Shown here piece after piece: positions 1-7,609 of a DNA stretch of 64,000 nt. The position numbers and the translations under genes are program-made. This stretch comes from Amycolatopsis pithecellobii (GTDB lineage Bacteria > Actinomycetota > Actinomycetes > Mycobacteriales > Pseudonocardiaceae), in NCBI RefSeq assembly GCF_009707865.1, contig NZ_WMBA01000029.1:23111-87110 (forward strand), given 5' to 3'. How positions within the stretch are numbered: the stretch's first letter is position 1; each line of letters starts with the position of its first letter. The notes beneath the pieces are model-generated. The model was not told the DNA's origin, searched no databases, and saw only the letters and a program-made list of their open reading frames with translations.

Positions 1-2
1 TG

Positions 3-1109
3 CTGCCGGAGGTGGCGCGCGATCTGCACACCACGGTGGCCGTCGGCGGTCAGCTGGTCACGGTGTTCGCGCTGGCCTACGCCCTCGGCGGCCCACCGCT
101 CATCGCGCGGTTCCGCCGGGTCCGCCCCCGGCGGTTGCTCGTCGGCGCAGCGCTCGGTTTCGCGGTGGCCAACGTGCTGGCGGCGTGCGCTCCGGACCTC
201 GGCACGCTCATCGCCGCCCGTGTCGTGGCGGCCGCCGGCGCGGCGTTGTTCATGGCGCCCGCGGCGGCTTTTTCCGCCGCGCTGAGCAAACCGGAGGACC
301 TGCCACGGGCCATTGCGCTCACCGCCACCGGCAACGCCCTCGCGCTCACCGCGGGTGCGCCGATCGGCACCGTGATCGGCTCGGCTTTCGGCTGGCGGGC
401 GGCGTTCGTGTTCGTCGCGGTGCTCGCCGTCGCGGCCGCCGTACTGGTCAGGCTCCTGTTGCCGGACGTGCCACCGGCCGCGGGCGGCGCCGGTGACCGG
501 GCGGAACTGCTCAGATCGCCGGCGGTGCGGTGGGGTTTCATCACGACGTTCGGCCTGCTGCTGGCGACGTACACCCTGTACACGTACCTGGCGCCGGTGA
601 CGGCGGCGGCCACCGGCCGCGGCAGCGACACGGTCGCGTCGCTGATGGCCGTTTTCGGGATCGGCGGGCTGGCCGGGGGCCGGCTGGTCGGGCGCCTCCT
701 CGCCCGCCACGACCTCGGCCGGGTGCTGCGGATCGGGCTGCTGTCGGTCGCCGCGATGATGATCGTCATCGCGGTACTGACGGCGACCGGCCCCGGCGAG
801 ACTGTGCACCTGGTGGTGCTGTTCCCGGCGGTGTTGTTGCTGGGCACGGCGTTCTGGTGCGCGGGGATCAGTCAGCAGACACGGTTCGCCCTGCTCGCGC
901 CCACACAGCGATCGGCGGCGCTGAGCCTGCACTTCTCCGCGCAGTTCCTCGGGGTAGCCGCGGCCGGAGCGCTCGGCGGGCTCACGCTGGCGGCGACGTC
1001 GGCGACCGGGACGGTGGTGACCGCGGCCGTGATCGCCCTGCTGGCGCAGGTGGGAGTCCGCAGGCTGCCGTCGCGAGCCGCGGAGGAACCACAGGACGAA
1101 CGATCATAA
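3..1109 (+). CDS. DHA1-type MFS efflux transporter, 5' end cut by window edge
   Basis: This is a proton-driven drug/sugar efflux permease of the major facilitator superfamily (AraJ-like DHA1 group) in the inner membrane. The readable part starts with LPEVARDLHTTVAVGGQLVT, which in this family lies at the end of the first helix and the following loop, so roughly the first 30-40 residues are probably outside the window; a GTG at position 12 is inside this motif and is not the real start. About eleven hydrophobic segments follow, with the conserved RARVVAAAGAALF-like stretch near the middle of the first half. It ends 75 bases before the flavin oxidoreductase gene, on the same strand. The substrate cannot be read from sequence; its place beside an anthranilate-CoA cluster suggests, but does not show, export of a product. 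Confidence 0.85.
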   Translation: MPEVARDLHTTVAVGGQLVTVFALAYALGGPPLIARFRRVRPRRLLVGAALGFAVANVLAACAPDLGTLIAARVVAAAGAALFMAPAAAFSAALSKPEDLPRAIALTATGNALALTAGAPIGTVIGSAFGWRAAFVFVAVLAVAAAVLVRLLLPDVPPAAGGAGDRAELLRSPAVRWGFITTFGLLLATYTLYTYLAPVTAAATGRGSDTVASLMAVFGIGGLAGGRLVGRLLARHDLGRVLRIGLLSVAAMMIVIAVLTATGPGETVHLVVLFPAVLLLGTAFWCAGISQQTRFALLAPTQRSAALSLHFSAQFLGVAAAGALGGLTLAATSATGTVVTAAVIALLAQVGVRRLPSRAAEEPQDERS

Positions 1110-1137
1110 TTCTTGCCTCCAACCGAGAATTTGTCTT

Positions 1138-1150
1138 AACATCGGATGTT
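1138..1150. promoter_or_regulatory. near-perfect inverted repeat AACATCGGATGTT before the anthraniloyl-CoA operon
   Basis: The 13-base sequence is symmetric around its central base. It lies about 35 bases upstream of the first gene of the 1185-5204 operon, in the 75-base gap after the MFS gene. This is a plausible operator; the cognate regulator (GntR at 5186-5917 or one of the two Lrp proteins) is not shown by sequence. Confidence 0.35.
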
Positions 1151-1184
1151 GCACTGACCGTTTGACAAGTCTCACGGGGGCGTG

Positions 1185-2024
1185 ATGCAGGTCGGAATCG
1201 GACTTCCCAGCACCGTCCCCGGTACCACGGGGGCCACCCTGTGCGAGTGGGCGCGGCGCGCCGACGCCGGGCCGTTCAGCACGCTCGGCGTGCTGGACAG
1301 GCTGCGCTACGACAGCGTCGATCCGTTCGTGGCGCTGGCCGCCGCCGCGGCGGTGACCGAACGGATCGGCCTGGCCACGACGATCGCGATCGGCCCGCTG
1401 CGCCGCGCCGCGATGCTGGCCAAGGAAGCGGCCTCCGTGCACGCGTTGGCCCCGGGCCGGATGACGCTCGGGCTCGCGGTCGGCGCCCGGCCGGATGACT
1501 ACGAGGTGGCCGAGGCCGCCTACGAAAACCGGGGCACGGCCTTGTCGCGAGAACTGGCCTACCTGCGTGGTCCCTTCGACTCGGCGGGCATCGGACCCGC
1601 CACAAAGTTCGGCGCCGGTGGCATCCCGGTGCTGATCGGTGGCGCCGGCGGGGCCGCGCTGACCAGGATGGCCCGGTACGCCGACGGTTACGTGCACGGC
1701 GGCGGCCCGCCACGGGCCTTCGCCTCGGCGGCCACGAAGGCGCGTGCGGCGTGGCGCGATCTCGACCGCCCTGGCGAACCCGTGTTGTGGGGCCAGGGGT
1801 ACGTGGCGCTGGGCGACGCCGACCGCGGCCGCGACTACCTGCTCGACTACTACGCGTTCACCGGACCGTTCGCCGCCCGCATCGCGGCCGGTGTGCTCAC
1901 CGACGCGGATTCGGTACGCGACTTCGTACGCGGCTACGCCGGAGAGGGCTGCGACGAGTTGCTTTTGTTCCCCACCACCGGCGATCCCGACGAAGTGGAT
2001 CGGCTCGCGGAGATCCTGTCGTGA
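1185..2024 (+). CDS. LLM-class flavin-dependent oxidoreductase (F420-type)
   Basis: This is a 279-residue protein of the luciferase-like monooxygenase fold. It shows the usual order for the actinobacterial F420-binding branch: QVGIGLPS at the N-terminus, ERIGLATTIAIGPLR on the second strand, LAPGRMTLGLAVG, then GIPVLIGGAGGAALTRMARYADGY, and a C-terminal GCDELLLFPTTGDPDEV segment. It would act in the cytosol with reduced F420 or FMN; the substrate is unknown. A GTG at 1182 is directly adjacent to the ATG at 1185; the ATG gives the family-typical MQVGIGLP start. Its stop overlaps the start of the next gene (GTGA), so the two are translationally coupled. It may reduce or oxygenate an intermediate of the anthraniloyl-CoA pathway. 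Confidence 0.85.
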   Translation: MQVGIGLPSTVPGTTGATLCEWARRADAGPFSTLGVLDRLRYDSVDPFVALAAAAAVTERIGLATTIAIGPLRRAAMLAKEAASVHALAPGRMTLGLAVGARPDDYEVAEAAYENRGTALSRELAYLRGPFDSAGIGPATKFGAGGIPVLIGGAGGAALTRMARYADGYVHGGGPPRAFASAATKARAAWRDLDRPGEPVLWGQGYVALGDADRGRDYLLDYYAFTGPFAARIAAGVLTDADSVRDFVRGYAGEGCDELLLFPTTGDPDEVDRLAEILS

Positions 2025-4099
2025 AGGTCGTCGTACTCGGGGGCGGCCCCGCCGGGTTGTACGCCGCGATTCAGTTGCGCAAGTCCGGGCACGAGGTGGT
2101 GGTGCTCGAACGCAACGCGCCGGACGCGACTTTCGGTTGGGGCGTGGTCTTTTCCGAGGAAACCCTCGGCTCACTCCGCGACGCCGACCCGCCGACCTAC
2201 GTACGGATCCGCGACTCGTTCGCCCGATGGGCAGAAGTAGACATCAGGTTCCGTGGCAGGACCATTCGCTCTCGCGGACACGTGTTCTCCGCGATCGCAC
2301 GCAAGCGGTTGCTCGCCATCTTGCAGGAACGGGCGCGGGAACTGGGTGCGTCACTGCGGTTCGAGACCGAAGTGGACGGTCCCGCCGGGGTCGAGGCCGA
2401 CCTGGTGGTCGCGGCCGACGGGGCGAACAGCCGCAGCCGCGCCCAGCTCGATTTCGGGGCCCGCACGCGTCCGCAGGGCGGCAAGTACGTGTGGTTCGGT
2501 ACGGATCTGGTGCTCGACGCCTTCACCTTCGCCTTCCGGGAAACCGAGCACGGGCTTTTCCAGGCACATGCCTATCCCTTCGACGGGCACACCAGTACCT
2601 GGATCGTCGAATGCGCAGAGGACGTGTGGCGCGCCGCTGGTCTGGACCACCTTGACGAAGCGGGCAACATCGCGTTCTGCCAGGAGCTGTTCCGGGCCGA
2701 GCTGGCTGGGCACCGGGTGCTGTCCAACCGGTCGCTCTGGCTGGATTTCCCGCTGGTGCAGTGCGATCGGTGGCACCGGGACAACGTCGTACTGCTCGGT
2801 GACGCCGCGCACACCGCGCATTTCTCCATCGGCTCCGGCACCAAACTCGCGATCGAGGACGCGATCGAGCTGGCGACCGCGCTGGAGGGGGCGGGCGAAC
2901 TCGACGTGGCGCTGACCGAGTACGAGTCGGCGCGAAGGCCCATGGTGGAACGGTTTCAGCAGGCGGCGGCCGACAGCGCCGGTTACTTCCTGCGGACCGC
3001 GCGCTACCAGCGGTTCGAGCCCGTGCAGTTCGCGTTCAACCTGCTCACCCGCAGCGGCCGGATCACGCACGCCAATCTGACGCAACGCGATCCGCACCTG
3101 GTGCGGGCGCTCGACGCCTTCTGCCGCCTCGGTGAACCCGCGCCGCCGGGGGCGGTCGCGGCGCCGCCGATGTTCAGCCCGCTGACGGTGGGCGGCCTGC
3201 GGCTGGCTAACCGGATCGTGGTGGAAACTCCGGACGAGGCCGGTGCACCGGAAAAGGCCGCCACCGGTGCAGGTCTGGTGCTGGCCGGCCCGGTGGCGAT
3301 CGACCGCGCCGCACGGGTGAGCCCGGAGACCCCCGTACTGTCCGAAGTGGACTGGACCGTGGTCGCGGCAAAGGTACGGGAGGCGGGTGCCCGGCTCGGG
3401 GTCCGGCTGACACACGCCGGCGCGCGCGGGGCGACGCAGGCTTCCTCGGAAGGCGTGGACCTGCCGTTACCGCCATCGCAGTCGTGGCCCCTGGTGGCGG
3501 CATCGCCGATTCCGTATACGCCGTTCGCGCCGGTTCCGTCCCAGCTGAACGAAGCCGAACTGGACCAGGTACGCACGGCTTTCGCCGATGCAGCAACGAA
3601 AACCGCTCTGTCCGAAGTGGACTTGCTGGAGCTGGACATGGCCGACGGCCGGTTGCTGGCGGGGTTCCTGTCCCCGCTGACCAACCGGCGCACCGACCGC
3701 TGGGGACAGGACAGGTGGGCTTATCCGCTGTCGGTACTGGACGCGGTGCGGGCGGCGTGGCCCGCGGGCAGGCCACTGTCGGTGCGGTTGACCGTGGCCG
3801 ATCGGTTCCCCGGCGGGCTGACCGAGGACGAAGGGATCCGGCTGGCCCGCGCCGTGCGGGAACACGGCGCCGATCTGGTGCACGTACGCGCCGGCCATTC
3901 GGTCGCCGACAGCCGGGCGGACTACCGGAGCGGACACCTGACTGCACTGTCCGATCGGGTCCGGACCGAAGCGGGCGTACCCACGCTGGTGAGCGGCTAT
4001 CTGACCACCCCGGACGAGGTGAACACCGCCGTCGGCGCGGGTCGCGCGGACCTGTGCGTGCTGGCCCCGGTGACGCTGGAGCCGGTGATGCCGGGATGA
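2021..4099 (+). CDS. bifunctional anthraniloyl-CoA (or salicylyl-CoA) monooxygenase / old-yellow-enzyme reductase
   Basis: This 692-residue two-domain flavoprotein starts at a GTG that overlaps the previous stop. Residues 1 to about 385 are a salicylate-hydroxylase-type FAD monooxygenase: GGGPAG dinucleotide fold at the start, the FGWGVVFS motif typical of CoA-ester hydroxylases, and GDAAHTAHFSIGSGTKLA for the FAD ribityl site. Residues from about 390 are an old-yellow-enzyme barrel (FSPLTVGGLRLANRIV, DMADGRLLAGFLSPLTNRRTDRWG). This fusion is the architecture of 2-aminobenzoyl-CoA monooxygenase/reductase, which hydroxylates and then reduces the aromatic ring to give a non-aromatic 2-amino-5-oxocyclohexene-carboxyl-CoA; salicylyl-CoA 5-hydroxylases are close relatives. 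It is shorter than the Azoarcus-type enzyme. The RidA and CoA-ligase neighbours and a local anthranilate synthase favour anthraniloyl-CoA as substrate; that choice is inference. Confidence 0.85.
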   Translation: MKVVVLGGGPAGLYAAIQLRKSGHEVVVLERNAPDATFGWGVVFSEETLGSLRDADPPTYVRIRDSFARWAEVDIRFRGRTIRSRGHVFSAIARKRLLAILQERARELGASLRFETEVDGPAGVEADLVVAADGANSRSRAQLDFGARTRPQGGKYVWFGTDLVLDAFTFAFRETEHGLFQAHAYPFDGHTSTWIVECAEDVWRAAGLDHLDEAGNIAFCQELFRAELAGHRVLSNRSLWLDFPLVQCDRWHRDNVVLLGDAAHTAHFSIGSGTKLAIEDAIELATALEGAGELDVALTEYESARRPMVERFQQAAADSAGYFLRTARYQRFEPVQFAFNLLTRSGRITHANLTQRDPHLVRALDAFCRLGEPAPPGAVAAPPMFSPLTVGGLRLANRIVVETPDEAGAPEKAATGAGLVLAGPVAIDRAARVSPETPVLSEVDWTVVAAKVREAGARLGVRLTHAGARGATQASSEGVDLPLPPSQSWPLVAASPIPYTPFAPVPSQLNEAELDQVRTAFADAATKTALSEVDLLELDMADGRLLAGFLSPLTNRRTDRWGQDRWAYPLSVLDAVRAAWPAGRPLSVRLTVADRFPGGLTEDEGIRLARAVREHGADLVHVRAGHSVADSRADYRSGHLTALSDRVRTEAGVPTLVSGYLTTPDEVNTAVGAGRADLCVLAPVTLEPVMPG

Positions 4100-4788
4100 G
4101 CGCCCGCAGGATCGTCGTCACCGGCGGCACCCGCGGTATCGGCGCGGCGATCGCGGCGCGCTTCCGGGCCGCGGGCGACGAGGTGATCGCGATCGGGCAC
4201 GCGGAATGCGACGTGACGGACGAAGCCGCCGTGGCCGCGTTCTTCGACCGGACCGGGCCGGTGGACGTGCTGGTCAACAACGCCGGTGTCGCCAGCAGTG
4301 CACCACTGGCGAAAACGACGGTGCAGCAGTGGCAGAAAGCCATGGCTGTCAACGCATTCGGCGCGTTCCTGTGCACACGGGCGGTGCTGCCCGGGATGCT
4401 CAGCCGGGACAGCGGCCGGATCGTGACGGTGGCCTCCACCGCGGGGTTGGCCGGCACGCGGTACACCGCCGCCTACACGGCCGCCAAGCATGCCGCGGTC
4501 GGGCTCATGCGAACCGTGGCCGCGGAGGTGGCCGGGACCGGGGTGACGGCGAACGCGGTCTGCCCCGGCTTCGTGCGCACCGATCTGACGGCGGAATCCG
4601 TGCGTACCATCGTCGCCCGAACCGGCCGCACGGCGCAGGAAGCCGAAGCCACGCTCGCCGGGATGAACCCGCTGGGGCGGCTGCTGGATCCGGCGGAGGT
4701 GGCCGCCGCGGTGGGCTATCTCGCCGACCCGGGTTCCGGCGCGGTCAACGGGCGCGCGCTCGCACTCGACGGAGGGGGAATCCCGTGA
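4096..4788 (+). CDS. short-chain dehydrogenase/reductase
   Basis: This is a classical SDR of 230 residues. It has the cofactor motif TGGTRGIG near the N-terminus, NNAG in the fourth strand, a catalytic Ser in VASTAGL, and YTAAKHAA providing Tyr and Lys. The N-terminal half lacks the acidic residue after strand 2 that would strongly favour NAD, so NADP is possible. Start and stop overlap both neighbours by four bases (ATGA, GTGA), so it belongs to a tightly coupled operon with the ring monooxygenase and RidA. A likely task is reducing or oxidising the ring keto/hydroxy group left by the monooxygenase/reductase; this is inferred from position. Confidence 0.88.
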   Translation: MSARRIVVTGGTRGIGAAIAARFRAAGDEVIAIGHAECDVTDEAAVAAFFDRTGPVDVLVNNAGVASSAPLAKTTVQQWQKAMAVNAFGAFLCTRAVLPGMLSRDSGRIVTVASTAGLAGTRYTAAYTAAKHAAVGLMRTVAAEVAGTGVTANAVCPGFVRTDLTAESVRTIVARTGRTAQEAEATLAGMNPLGRLLDPAEVAAAVGYLADPGSGAVNGRALALDGGGIP

Positions 4789-5204
4789 GCCCGCACCGGG
4801 TGGTCGACTCGCCACTGCTGGCCACACCGACCGGGTTCGCGCATGCGATCGTCGCCGCCCCTGGCGCACTCGTCCACTTGGCGGGGCAGACCGCACAGGA
4901 CCGCGACGGGCAGATCGCCGGGACGACCATGGCGGAGCAGTTCGACGTGGCGGCGGGCAATGTGGTCACCGCGTTGCGGGCGGCGGGCGGCGTGCCGGAG
5001 GATCTGGTTTCGATGACGGTCTACGTGACCGACGTCGGCGCGTACCGGGCCGCGTTGCGACCGCTGGGCCGGTTGTGGCGCAAGCATTTCGGCCGACATT
5101 ACCCGGCGATGGCGCTGCTCGGGGTGCGGGAGTTGTTCGACGCCACGGCCATGATCGAAATGGTCGCAGTGGCCGTGGTTCCTCGTCAGTCCGAAGTGGA
5201 CTGA
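4785..5204 (+). CDS. RidA-family enamine/imine deaminase
   Basis: This is a 139-residue member of the RidA/YjgF family (trimeric cytosolic enamine/imine hydrolases). Visible family features are the central LVHLAGQTAQDRDGQI strand, DLVSMTVYVTDV, and a C-terminal FDATAMIEMVAVAV strand in place of the more usual RPxxE. The GTG start overlaps the SDR stop. Its placement directly after an enzyme predicted to make a ring enamine (2-amino-cyclohexene-carboxyl-CoA) makes hydrolytic loss of ammonia the obvious job. The classical arginine of the active site (normally in the R-P-A-R-T segment) is not evident, so activity is not certain. Its last 19 bases overlap the oppositely oriented GntR gene tail to tail. 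Confidence 0.83.
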   Translation: MSPHRVVDSPLLATPTGFAHAIVAAPGALVHLAGQTAQDRDGQIAGTTMAEQFDVAAGNVVTALRAAGGVPEDLVSMTVYVTDVGAYRAALRPLGRLWRKHFGRHYPAMALLGVRELFDATAMIEMVAVAVVPRQSEVD

Positions 5205-5917
5205 GCGGGCTCGTCGTCGCCGGTGTACTGGTGCACCAGCGCTTTGGCCTCGTGCAGGTGGCTCAGGGTGCGCTCCCTGGCGGACGTCCCGTCGGAGCGG
5301 CGGATGGCCGCGAGGATTTCACGATGTTCCTTGACCGCCTTGCTGATCTGGCCCGGCAACCGCAGCGCGGCGCGGCGTTCCGCACCGACCAGGGACAGTA
5401 CCGAACGCAACAACGCGGCCACGTCGTCGTTGCCGGCGTTCTCCGCGATGACCCGGTGGAACTCGGCGTCGGTGGCGATCACCCGCAGCATGTCGCCGCC
5501 GGCCGCCGCCTCCTCCATTTCCGTCACGTTGGCCCGCAGCTTGGCGAGCACCGGTTCGGTGTGCTGCTGGGCGAGCCGCTCGGCGAGTGTCGGTTCGACC
5601 ATCATGCGCAGGTCGAACAGCCGGTCCACCAGCTGGTCGTGCTCACGGAACCAGCTGCGCAGCTGCCTGTCCCCACTGTCACGGTCCCGCACGTAGGTGC
5701 CCGAGCCCGGGCGGATGGAGACATATCCGATCGAGTCCAGCACCCGCAGCGCCTGGCGCAGCGAGCCGCGGCTGACGTCGAGCTGGTCGCACAGCTTGCG
5801 TTCCGCGGGCAACCGAGACCCCGCGGGGAGCTCGCCGCTGTCGATGAGCGCACGCAGGTGATCCACGGTTGCGCTCCACACCTGCTCCTGTGCCACAGGG
5901 GAATCCTGCCTGATCAC
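5186..5917 (-). CDS. GntR-family (FadR subgroup) transcription regulator
   Basis: This 243-residue protein has an N-terminal winged helix (about residues 10-75, with LPAERKLCDQLDVSRGSLRQALRVL and the wing IRPGSGTYV) and an all-helical FCD effector domain. The FCD part shows the metal/ligand signature pattern with D..FH (TDAEFHRVIAENAGN) and a later H (EHREILAAI). FadR-type FCD regulators usually sense organic acids or acyl-CoA compounds. It faces the MFS carrier gene at 6099, sharing a 181-base promoter region that contains an inverted repeat just upstream of its start. It likely controls the carrier and possibly the adjacent operon. Confidence 0.88.
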   Translation of the reverse strand: MIRQDSPVAQEQVWSATVDHLRALIDSGELPAGSRLPAERKLCDQLDVSRGSLRQALRVLDSIGYVSIRPGSGTYVRDRDSGDRQLRSWFREHDQLVDRLFDLRMMVEPTLAERLAQQHTEPVLAKLRANVTEMEEAAAGGDMLRVIATDAEFHRVIAENAGNDDVAALLRSVLSLVGAERRAALRLPGQISKAVKEHREILAAIRRSDGTSARERTLSHLHEAKALVHQYTGDDEPAQSTSD

Positions 5918-5923
5918 GGGCGG

Positions 5924-5947
5924 CCTGTCAGTCCGTCTGACGGCAGG
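5924..5947. promoter_or_regulatory. inverted repeat upstream of the GntR gene
   Basis: The stretch reads CCTGTCAG, a short centre, then CTGACGGCAGG, giving matched outer CCTG/CAGG and inner GTCAG/CTGAC arms. It ends seven bases before the GntR start codon on the other strand, a typical place for autoregulation. The GTCAG/CTGAC half-sites fit GntR/FadR-like operators. Assignment is by position and symmetry only. Confidence 0.4.
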
Positions 5948-6098
5948 ACGACGGCCCCAATTGGTTCTACCGATTTTCGCCGCACTCTGTTAGCGTCGCT
6001 CTGCCGAGACGACCGGCGCGCCCGACCGGCGACGCTGTGCCGTCATCACCGACAGGGGGGTCGGACAAACGGCCTCACCCGGGTTGCGAGGAGAGGTC

Positions 6099-7430
6099 AT
6101 GACCGACTTGACGTCCGCGGCGATGCGGAAGGCCACCAAACGGCTGGTCCCACTGATGGCGATCTGTTATTTCGTCGCCTATCTCGATCGCACGAATCTT
6201 TCCGTCGCCGCGCTGACCATGAACAAGGAACTCGGCTTCAACGCGACGACCTACGGTTTCGGCGCCGGCGTGCTCTTTCTGGGGTATGTGCTGCTCGACG
6301 CGCCGAGCAACCTGATCATGCACCGGGTCGGCGCCCGGCGGTGGATGGCCCGGATCATGATCGTGTGGGGAATCGTGGCCGCGGCCTGCGCGACGATCTC
6401 CGGCGAGGTCAGCTTCTTCGTGCTGCGGTTTCTGCTCGGCGTGGCCGAGGCCGGGTTCTTCCCCGGCATGATCCTCTACTTGACCTACTGGTTCCCGGCC
6501 GCGCGGCGGGCCACTGTGACCGGCCTGTTCATGGTGGCGGTGCCGTTGTCGACGGCACTGGGTGCACCGCTGGGCGGACTGCTGCTCAAACTCGATGGGG
6601 CGGCGGGGCTGAGCGGCTGGCAGTGGTTGTACCTCGCCGAGGGCGTGCCCGCGGTCATCCTCGGGATCGCGCTGCTGTGGCTGCTGCCCGACCGGCCGGC
6701 GAAGGCCAAGTGGCTGACCGACGAGCAGCGCACGGCGATCGAGGATGTGCTCGCCAAGGAGACGGCCGAAACCGAGAAGGGCAACCCGATGCCGGTGCGG
6801 CGCGCGTTGCTGCACGGCAGGACGCTGGCGCTGGGCCTTGTCTACTTCGGGATCGCTTTCGGGCTCTACGGTCTCGGTTTCTGGATGCCGCAGATCATCA
6901 AGTCCAGCCTGGAAATCAAGGACAATCTGAGCGTCACGTTGCTGACCGCCGCGCCCTATGCGGTGGGTGCGGTGGCGATGGTGGTCTGGGGCCGCGCGTG
7001 TGACCGGGCGGGCAAGTCGGCCACATACACGATGCTGCCCATGGTGGTCGGCGGGGTGGCGCTGGTCGTTTCGGCGTTCCTGACGAGTGCGCCGTGGCTG
7101 GGCTACGCGGGGCTGTGTGCCTGTGCGATCGGCGTGATGGCGGCGTTCCCGGCGTTCTGGACGATGCCCTCGGCGTTCCTGGCCGGCGCCGCGGCGGCAG
7201 GGGCGATCGGGATCATCAACTCCATCGGCAACCTCTCGGGGTTCATCGGGCCGTACTGGGTGGGCTGGATGTCCAGCCTGTTCGGGTCGGCTCAGTGGGG
7301 CCTGGTCACCATCGGCCTGGTGATGACGGCGGGCGGGATGCTGGCCCGCAGCCTCGGTGACACGCCACGTGGGTACGCCTCCGAGCCGCGCGGGGTGTCG
7401 TCGACGCTGGCCACCCCTCCGCAGAGCTGA
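6099..7430 (+). CDS. MFS carrier of the anion:cation symporter (ACS) family
   Basis: This 443-residue twelve-helix permease has the ACS hallmarks: CYFVAYLDRTNLSVAAL in helix 1, GAGVLFLGYVLLDAPSNLIMHRVGARRW spanning helix 2 and the motif-A loop, and LLGVAEAGFFPGMILYLTYWFP in helix 5. This family imports carboxylates such as tartrate, phthalate, 4-hydroxyphenylacetate and nicotinate with protons. The ATG at 6099 is preceded at good distance by a GAGGAGAGG ribosome site, so it is preferred over the TTG at 6084. Divergent to the GntR regulator, it is the probable uptake (or re-uptake) route for an aromatic or amino-aromatic acid used by this cluster. Confidence 0.88.
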   Translation: MTDLTSAAMRKATKRLVPLMAICYFVAYLDRTNLSVAALTMNKELGFNATTYGFGAGVLFLGYVLLDAPSNLIMHRVGARRWMARIMIVWGIVAAACATISGEVSFFVLRFLLGVAEAGFFPGMILYLTYWFPAARRATVTGLFMVAVPLSTALGAPLGGLLLKLDGAAGLSGWQWLYLAEGVPAVILGIALLWLLPDRPAKAKWLTDEQRTAIEDVLAKETAETEKGNPMPVRRALLHGRTLALGLVYFGIAFGLYGLGFWMPQIIKSSLEIKDNLSVTLLTAAPYAVGAVAMVVWGRACDRAGKSATYTMLPMVVGGVALVVSAFLTSAPWLGYAGLCACAIGVMAAFPAFWTMPSAFLAGAAAAGAIGIINSIGNLSGFIGPYWVGWMSSLFGSAQWGLVTIGLVMTAGGMLARSLGDTPRGYASEPRGVSSTLATPPQS

Positions 7431-7521
7431 CTGTCCGGCCTCTCGGTACGCGGGTGCACAAATGTGCACTCAAGCCCGATCGAACTTGCCACTTGCTTGG
7501 TGACCCGTCCTCTCAGTAGAG

Positions 7522-7533
7522 TGACATATGTCA
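7522..7533. promoter_or_regulatory. perfect 12-base palindrome TGACATATGTCA upstream of the CoA ligase
   Basis: The palindrome lies in the AT-richer 179-base gap between the MFS carrier and the PaaK-like ligase, about 75 bases before the ligase start at 7610. A run AGAAAAACC follows. It is a reasonable operator for the 7610-11916 operon. No regulator can be assigned from sequence. Confidence 0.4.
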
Positions 7534-7609
7534 GAAAAACCATAGCTTGAGCCAGTCAATCGATCATTTTCTGGCACAACGGCTTTTCGATTGTGCGGTG
7601 GCAATCTCC

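Noticed and set aside
1751..2020. Longer reading of the monooxygenase into the LLM gene
   Set aside because: The frame is open upstream but the GGGPAG fold starts at the GTG at 2021, which overlaps the preceding stop in the normal coupled way.
1104..2174. 356-codon open frame on the minus strand over the LLM oxidoreductase gene
   Set aside because: It is antisense to a well-supported gene, Arg/Gly/Pro-rich, has no family motif or ribosome site; long antisense frames are normal at this GC.
6075..7469. 464-codon minus-strand frame across the MFS carrier
   Set aside because: His/Arg/Gln-rich shadow of the transporter; no recognisable domain.
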